DNA of 64,000 nt from Mycobacterium adipatum (GTDB taxonomy: Bacteria; Actinomycetota; Actinomycetes; Mycobacteriales; Mycobacteriaceae): positions 5,394,001-5,458,000 of the forward strand of contig NZ_CP015596.1 of NCBI RefSeq assembly GCF_001644575.1, read 5' to 3'. A program made the translations under genes and the position numbers. Positions within the stretch are counted from its first letter, which is position 1. Each line of letters starts with the position of its first letter. This document shows positions 28,401-37,400 of this stretch, in pieces. Under the pieces are notes generated by a model, which was given only the letters and a program-made list of their open reading frames with translations, did no database searches and was not told the origin of the DNA.

Positions 28401-31400
28401 GATTCACCCGCCACCATCAACGACAGCTTCACTACCGACGAAGACACCCCACTGAGCGGAAACGTTCTCTCGAACGATTCGGACGTGGACGGCAACACGC
28501 TCACCGCCACCCTCGTCGACGGACCCACCAACGGCACCCTGACGCTCAACGCTGACGGCAGCTTCACCTACACACCCACCGCCAACTTCAACGGCGCCGA
28601 CTCCTTCACCTACACCGCCGGCGACGGCACCGCCACCAGTCCGGTGGCAACCGTCTCCATCACCGTCAGCCCAGTCAATGACACCCCGGTCACCGCGGAT
28701 GACACGGTCTCCACCAACGAGGACACGACTCTCACCGGAAACGTTCTCTCAAACGACACCGACAACGACGGTGACACCCTCACCGCCACCCTCGTCGACG
28801 GACCCACCAACGGCACCCTGACCCTCAACCCGGACGGATCCTTCACCTACACACCCACCGCCAACTTCAACGGCGCCGAGTCCTTCACCTACACCGCCAC
28901 CGACGGCACCGCCACCAGTCCGGTGGCCACCGTCTCCATCACCGTCAACCCGGTCAACGACACACCCGTCACTGTTGATGACTCGGTGAGCACCAACGAG
29001 GACACCGCCCTCACCGGCAACGTCCTCTCAAACGACTCCGATTCAGATGGCGACACGCTGACCGCGACCCTGGTTGACGGACCCGCCAACGGCACCCTCA
29101 CCCTCAACCCGGACGGATCCTTCACCTACACCCCGGATGCGGACTTCAACGGGGCCGATTCGTTCACCTACACCGCGAGCGACGGCACGGCCACCAGTTC
29201 TGTTGCCACCGTGTCGATCACGGTCAGCGCGGCCAACGACACACCCGCCACCGTCGCCGACAGCTTCACCACCAATGAGGACACCGCCCTCACCGGAAAC
29301 GTGCTGACCAACGACTCGGACGTGGATGGCGACAGCCTCACCGCGACCCTCGTCGACGGACCCACCAACGGCACCCTCATCCTCAACGCCGACGGCACCT
29401 TCACCTACACACCCACCGCCAACTTCAACGGCACCGACTCGTTCACCTACACCGCCACCGACGGCACCTCCACCAGTTCCGTTGCCACCGTCTCCATCAC
29501 GGTCAACCCGGTCAACGATGCACCGGTTGCCGCGGGTGACGCGGTGAGCACCAACGAAGACACCCCACTGTCCGGCAACGTGCTGACCAACGACTCGGAT
29601 GTCGACGGCGGCACATTGACCGCGACCCTGGTCGACGGACCCGCCAACGGCACCCTGTCGCTGAATGCCGACGGCACCTTCACCTACACCCCGGACACTG
29701 ACTTCAGCGGTTCTGATTCCTTCACCTATACCGCAAGCGACGGAACCGCGACGAGTTCCGTTGCCACGGTGTCGATCACGGTCGATCCCGTCAATGATGC
29801 ACCGGTTGCCGCGGGTGACACGGTGAGCACCAACGAAGACACCCCACTGTCCGGCAACGTCCTCTCGAACGACTCGGATGTCGACGGCGACAGCCTCACG
29901 GCCACCCTGGTTGACGGACCCGCCAACGGCACCCTGACCCTCAATCCGGACGGAAGCTTCACCTACACCCCGAACACCGACTTCAACGGCGCCGACTCGT
30001 TCACCTACACCGCCAGCGACGCCACCGCGACGAGCTCCGTGGCCACGGTGTCGATCACCATCGCTGCGGTCAACGACGCCCCGGTGGCGGTGGGTGACAC
30101 GTTCACCACCGACGAAGACACCGTCCTCACCGGAAACGTTCTCTCCAACGACTCCGATACAGACGGCGACACCCTCACGGTGACTCTGGTCGATGGGCCG
30201 GCAAACGGCACCCTCACTCTGAACCCCGACGGGTCGTTCACCTACACACCCACCGCGAACTACAACGGCTCCGATTCGTTCACCTATACCGCCGGCGACG
30301 GCACAGCGACGAGTTCTGTTGCCACGGTGTCCATCACCGTCAATCCGGTCAACGATGCACCAGCCGCGGTGGGTGACGCGGTGAGCACCGACGAGGACAC
30401 CGTCTTCACCGGCAACGTTCTCTCCAACGATTCGGATATCGACGGCGACACCCTCACCGCGACCCTGGTCGACGGCCCCACCAACGGCACCCTGACGCTC
30501 AATGCCGACGGATCGTTCACCTACACACCCACCGCCAACTTCAACGGGGCAGACTCCTTCACGTATACCGCCGGCGACGGCACCGCGACCAGTTCCGTGG
30601 CCACCGTCTCGATCACGGTCAACCCGGTCAACGATGCACCCGCCACCATCAACGACAGCTTCACTACCGACGAAGACGCCCCACTGAGCGGAAACGTTCT
30701 CTCGAACGATTCGGACGTGGACGGCAACACGCTCACCGCCACCGTGGTCGACGGACCCACCAACGGCACCCTCACCCTCAACCCCGACGGCACCTTCACC
30801 TACACCCCGGATGCGGACTTCAACGGGTCTGACTCGTTCACCTACACCGCCGGCGACGGCACCGCCACGAGTTCGGTTGCCACCGTGTCGATCACCGTCA
30901 ACCCGGTCAACGACGCCCCGGTAGCAGTGAGTGACACGTTCACCACCGACGAAGACACCGTCCTCACCGGAAACGTTCTCTCCAACGACTCCGATACAGA
31001 CGGCGACACCCTCACGGTGACTCTGGTCGACGGCCCCGCCAACGGCACCCTCACTCTGAACCCCGACGGGTCGTTCACCTACACACCCACCGCGAACTAC
31101 AACGGCTCCGATTCGTTCACCTATACCGCCGGCGACGGCACAGCGACGAGTTCTGTTGCCACGGTGTCCATCACCGTCAATCCGGTCAACGATGCACCAG
31201 CCGCGGTGGGTGACGCGGTGAGCACCGACGAGGACACCGTCTTCACCGGCAACGTTCTCTCCAACGATTCGGATATCGACGGCGACACCCTCACCGCGAC
31301 CCTGGTCGACGGCCCCACCAACGGCACCCTGACGCTCAATGCCGACGGATCGTTCACCTACACACCCACCGCCAACTTCAACGGGGCAGACTCCTTCACG

Positions 31401-34400
31401 TATACCGCCGGCGACGGCACCGCGACCAGTTCCGTGGCCACCGTCTCGATCACGGTCAACCCGGTCAACGATGCACCCGCCACCATCAACGACAGCTTCA
31501 CTACCGACGAAGACGCCCCACTGAGCGGAAACGTTCTCTCGAACGATTCGGACGTGGACGGCAACACGCTCACCGCCACCGTGGTCGACGGACCCACCAA
31601 CGGCACCCTCACCCTCAACCCCGACGGCACCTTCACCTACACCCCGGATGCGGACTTCAACGGGTCTGACTCGTTCACCTACACCGCCGGCGACGGCACC
31701 GCCACGAGTTCGGTTGCCACCGTGTCGATCACCGTCAACCCGGTCAACGACGCCCCGGTAGCAGTGAGTGACACGTTCACCACCGACGAAGACACCGTCC
31801 TCACCGGAAACGTTCTCTCCAACGACTCCGATACAGACGGCGACACCCTCACGGTGACTCTGGTCGACGGCCCCGCCAACGGCACCCTCACTCTGAACCC
31901 CGACGGGTCGTTCACCTACACGCCCACCGCGAACTACAACGGCTCCGATTCGTTCACCTATACCGCCGGCGACGGCACAGCGACGAGTTCTGTTGCCACG
32001 GTGTCCATCACCGTCAATCCGGTCAACGATGCACCAGCCGCGGTGGGTGACGCGGTGAGCACCGACGAGGACACCGTCTTCACCGGCAACGTTCTCTCCA
32101 ACGATTCGGATATCGACGGCGACACCCTCACCGCGACCCTGGTCGACGGCCCCACCAACGGCACCCTGACGCTCAATGCCGACGGATCGTTCACCTACAC
32201 ACCCACCGCCAACTTCAACGGGGCAGACTCCTTCACGTATACCGCCGGCGACGGCACCGCGACCAGTTCCGTGGCCACCGTCTCGATCACGGTCAACCCG
32301 GTCGACGATGCACCCGCCACCATCAACGACAGCTTCACTACCGACGAAGACGCCCCACTGAGCGGAAACGTTCTCTCGAACGATTCGGACGTGGACGGCA
32401 ACACGCTCACCGCCACCGTGGTCGACGGACCCACCAACGGCACCCTCACCCTGAATGCTGACGGCACCTTCACCTACACACCCGACACCAACTTCAACGG
32501 CACCGACAGCTTCACCTACACCGCAGGCGACGGCACCACGACGAGTTCGGTGGCGACGGTGTCGATCACCGTCGACCCGGTCAACGATGCGCCAATTGCG
32601 GTGGGTGATGCGGTGAGCACCGACGAGGACACCGTCCTCGCCGGGAACGTGTTGTCGAACGACTCGGATGTCGACGGCGACACATTGACCGCGACCCTGG
32701 TGGACGGGCCCACCAACGGCACCTTGACCCTCAACTCGGACGGCTCGTTCACCTACACCCCGGATGCGGACTTCAACGGGGCCGATTCGTTCACCTACAC
32801 CGCCACCGACGGCACCGCCACGAGTTCTGTTGCTACGGTGTCGATCACGGTTAACCCGGTGAACGATGCACCCGTCACTGTTGATGACTCGGTGAGCACC
32901 AACGAGGACACCGTTCTCACCGGGAACGTGTTGTCGAACGACTCGGATGTCGACGGCGACACTTTGACCGCGACCCTGGTGGACGGCCCCACCCACGGCA
33001 CCCTGACGCTGAATGCTGACGGCTCGTTCACCTACACCCCCGATGCGGACTTCAACGGCGCCGACTCCTTCACCTACACCGCCACCGACGGCACCGCCAC
33101 GAGCTCCGTTGCCACGGTGTCAATCACGGTCAACCCAGTCAACGATGCACCGGTCGCCGCGGATGACACGTTCTCCACCGACGAGGACACCCCACTAAGC
33201 GGAAACGTCCTCTCAAACGACTCGGACGTGGACGCCGACACCCTCACCGCCACCCTGGTCGACGGCCCCGCCAACGGCACCCTGACCCTCAATGCCGACG
33301 GCTCGTTCACCTACACCCCCGATGCGGACTTCAACGGCGCCGACTCCTTCACCTACACCGCCACCGACGGCACCGCCACGAGCTCCGTTGCCACGGTGTC
33401 AATCACCGTCGACCCGGTCAACGATGCACCGGTCGCCGCGGATGACACGTTCAGCACCGATGAGGACACCCCACTAAACGGAAACGTCCTCTCAAACGAC
33501 TCGGACGTGGACGCCGACACCCTCACCGCCACCCTGGTCGACGGCCCCGCCAACGGCACCCTGACCCTCAATGCCGACGGCTCGTTCACCTACACCCCCG
33601 ATGCGGACTTCAACGGCGCCGACTCCTTCACCTACACCGCCACCGACGGCACCGCCACCAGTTCGGTTGCCACCGTCTCCATCACGGTCAACCCGGTCAA
33701 CGACACCCCGGTCGCCGCGGGTGACACGTTCAGCACCAACGAAGACACCCCACTGTCCGGCAACGTGCTGACCAACGATTCGGACGTGGACGGCGACACA
33801 TTGACCGCGGCCCTGGTCGATGGCCCCGCCAACGGCACCCTGACGCTGAATGCCGACGGCTCGTTCACCTACACCCCGGATGCGGACTTCAACGGGGCCG
33901 ACTCCTTCACCTACACCGCCACCGACGGCACCGCGACGAGTTCGGTGGCCACGGTGTCGATCACCGTCAACCCGGTCAACGATGCGCCAGTTGCGGCGGG
34001 TGACACGCTGAGCACCGACGAGGACACCGTCCTCGGCGGGAACGTGTTGTCGAACGACTCGGATGTCGACGGCGACACCCTCACCGCCACCCTCGTCGAC
34101 GGACCCACCCACGGCACCCTCACCCTCAACCCCGACGGAAGCTTCACCTACACACCGACGGCCAACTACAACGGGGCCGACAGCTTCACCTACACCGCCG
34201 CCGACGGCACCGCCACGAGTTCCGTGGCCACCGTCTCGATCACGGTCAACCCGGTCAACAACACACCCGTCACCGTCAATGACACGCTGAGCACCAACGA
34301 GGACACCGTCCTCACCGGCAACGTGCTGACCAACGACTCGGACACGGACGGCGATACCCTCACGGCAACAGTGGTTGACGGGCCTACCAACGGCACCCTC

Positions 34401-37400
34401 ACCCTCAACCCGGACGGCACCTTCACCTACACCCCAGACACCAACTTCAACGGCGCCGACTCCTTCACCTACACCGCGGGAGACGGAACCGCCACCAGTT
34501 CCGTTGCCACCGTCTCCATCACGGTCAACCCGGTCAACGACACCCCGGTCGCCGCGGGTGACACGGTCAGCACCAACGAAGACACCCCACTGTCCGGCAA
34601 CGTGCTGTCGAACGACACCGACATCGACGGTGACACCCTCACCGCCACCCTCGTCGACGGACCCACCAACGGCACCCTCACCCTCAATGCTGACGGCACC
34701 TTCACCTACACCCCGGATGCGGACTTCAACGGCGCCGACAGCTTCACCTACACCGCCACCGACGGCACCGCGACGAGTTCGGTTGCCACCGTCTCGATCA
34801 CGGTCAACCCGGTCAACGACACACCCGTCACCGTCAATGACACGCTGAGCACCGACGAGGACACCGTCCTCACCGGCAACGTGCTGACCAACGACTCGGA
34901 CACGGACGGCGATACCCTCACGGCAACAGTGGTTGACGGGCCTACCAACGGCACCCTCACCCTCAACCCGGACGGCACCTTCACCTACACCCCAGACACC
35001 AACTTCAACGGCGCCGACTCCTTCACCTACACCGCGGGAGACGGAACCGCCACCAGTTCCGTTGCCACCGTCTCCATCACGGTCAACCCGGTCAACGACA
35101 CCCCGGTCGCCGCGGGTGACACGGTCAGCACCAACGAAGACACCCCACTGTCCGGCAACGTGCTGTCGAACGACACCGACATCGACGGTGACACCCTCAC
35201 CGCCACCCTCGTCGACGGACCCACCAACGGCACCCTCACCCTCAATGCTGACGGCACCTTCACCTACACCCCGGATGCGGACTTCAACGGCGCCGACAGC
35301 TTCACCTACACCGCCACCGACGGCACCGCGACGAGTTCGGTTGCCACCGTCTCGATCACGGTCAACCCGGTCAACGACACACCCGTCACCGTCAATGACA
35401 CGCTGAGCACCGACGAGGACACCGTCCTCACCGGCAACGTGCTGACCAACGACTCGGACACGGACGGCGATACCCTCACGGCAACAGTGGTTGACGGGCC
35501 TACCAACGGCACCCTCACCCTCAACCCGGACGGCTCGTTCACCTACACACCCGACACCAACTTCAACGGCACCGACAGCTTCACCTACACCGCCACCGAC
35601 GGCACCGCGACGAGTTCTGTTGCCACGGTGTCGATCACCGTCGACCCGGTCAACGATGCGCCAGTTGCGGCGGGTGACACGGCCAGCACCGACGAGGACA
35701 CCGTCCTCACCGGGAACGTGCTGACCAACGATTCCGATGTCGACGGCGACACCCTCACCGCCACCCTCGTCGACGGTCCGGCCAACGGCACCCTGACGCT
35801 CAATGCCGACGGCTCGTTCACCTACACCCCGGACACCAACTTCAACGGCACCGACTCCTTCACCTACACCGCAGGCGACGGCACCGCGACGAGTTCTGTT
35901 GCCACGGTGTCGATCACGGTCAATCCGGTCAACGATGCACCCGTCGCGGTCGGTGACGCGGTCACCACCGACGAGGACACCGTCCTCACCGGAAACGTGC
36001 TGACCAACGATTCCGACGTGGACGGCGACACCCTCACCGCCACCCTCGTCAACGGACCCGCCAACGGCACCCTGACGCTCAACCCGGACGGCAGCTTCAC
36101 CTACACACCCACCGCCAACTTCAACGGCACCGACTCGTTCACCTACACCGCCACCGACGGCACCGCCACCAGCGACACGGCCACGGTGTCCATCACCGTC
36201 AACCCGGTCAACGACGCCCCCGTCGCCGTCGACGACTCCTTCAGCACCGACGAGGACAGCATCCTTACCGGCACGGTGCTGTCAAACGACACTGACACCG
36301 AATCGGACACACTCACAGCAACTTTGGTCGACGGACCCACCAACGGCACCCTCACCCTCAACGCCGACGGCACGTTCACCTACACCCCGACGGCCAACTA
36401 CAACGGCACCGACTCCTTCACCTACACCGCCACCGACGGCACCGCGACGAGCAACACCGCCACCGTCACGATCACCGTCAACGCGGTCAACGACGCCCCC
36501 GTCGCCGAGGACGACTCGTTCACATTCGACGAGGACAACAGCTTGTCGGCGAGCGTGCTCTCCAATGACAGCGATATCGACGGCGATACCCTCACCACCA
36601 CCCTCGTCGACGGACCGACAAACGGCACCCTGACGCTCAACGCGGATGGCACCTTCACCTACACCCCGGACGCCGACTACAACGGCACCGACAGCTTCAC
36701 CTACACCGTCAGCGACGGAACCAGCACCAGTTCCGTTGCAGCCGTGTCGATCACCGTCGACCCGATCAACGATGCCCCCATCGCGAACAACGATTCGTAT
36801 TCCATCGGCGAGGACAGCACCCTCACCGGCAACGTGTTGACCAACGACACCGACGCCGACGGCAACACCCTGACCGCAACCCTGGTCGATGGGCCCACCC
36901 ACGGCACCCTCACCCTCAACGCGGATGGCAGCTTCACCTACACCCCGACCACCGACTACACGGGCATCGACAGCTTCAGCTATCGGACATCAGACGGATC
37001 TGAGACCAGCAATACCGCCCTGGTGACCATCGCGGTGACGGCCGTCAACGATGCTCCGATTGCCGCGGATGACTCGTTCAGCACCAACGAGGACACCCAG
37101 GTCAGCGGCAATGTACTCACCAATGACACCGATGCCGACGGCGACATCCTCACCGCAACACTGGTCAGCGGACCCACCCACGGCACCCTCACCCTCAATG
37201 CCGACGGCACCTTCACCTACACCCCGACCGCCAACTACAACGGCACCGACAGCTTCACCTACGCCGCCGGCGACGGCAGCGTGACCGACAACGCCCTGGT
37301 GACCATCTCGATCACGTCCGTCAACGACACTCCGGTCGCCGCCGGGGACACCTTGAGCATCAACGAGGACAGCATCCTGACGGGCAACGTGCTCAGCAAT

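Noticed and set aside
29043..32996. 1,317-codon open frame on the minus strand inside the giant gene
   Set aside because: It is periodic with the 279-nt repeats and arises because the strong GC/third-position bias leaves the opposite strand free of stops. The plus-strand frame has signal peptide, domains and sensible composition.
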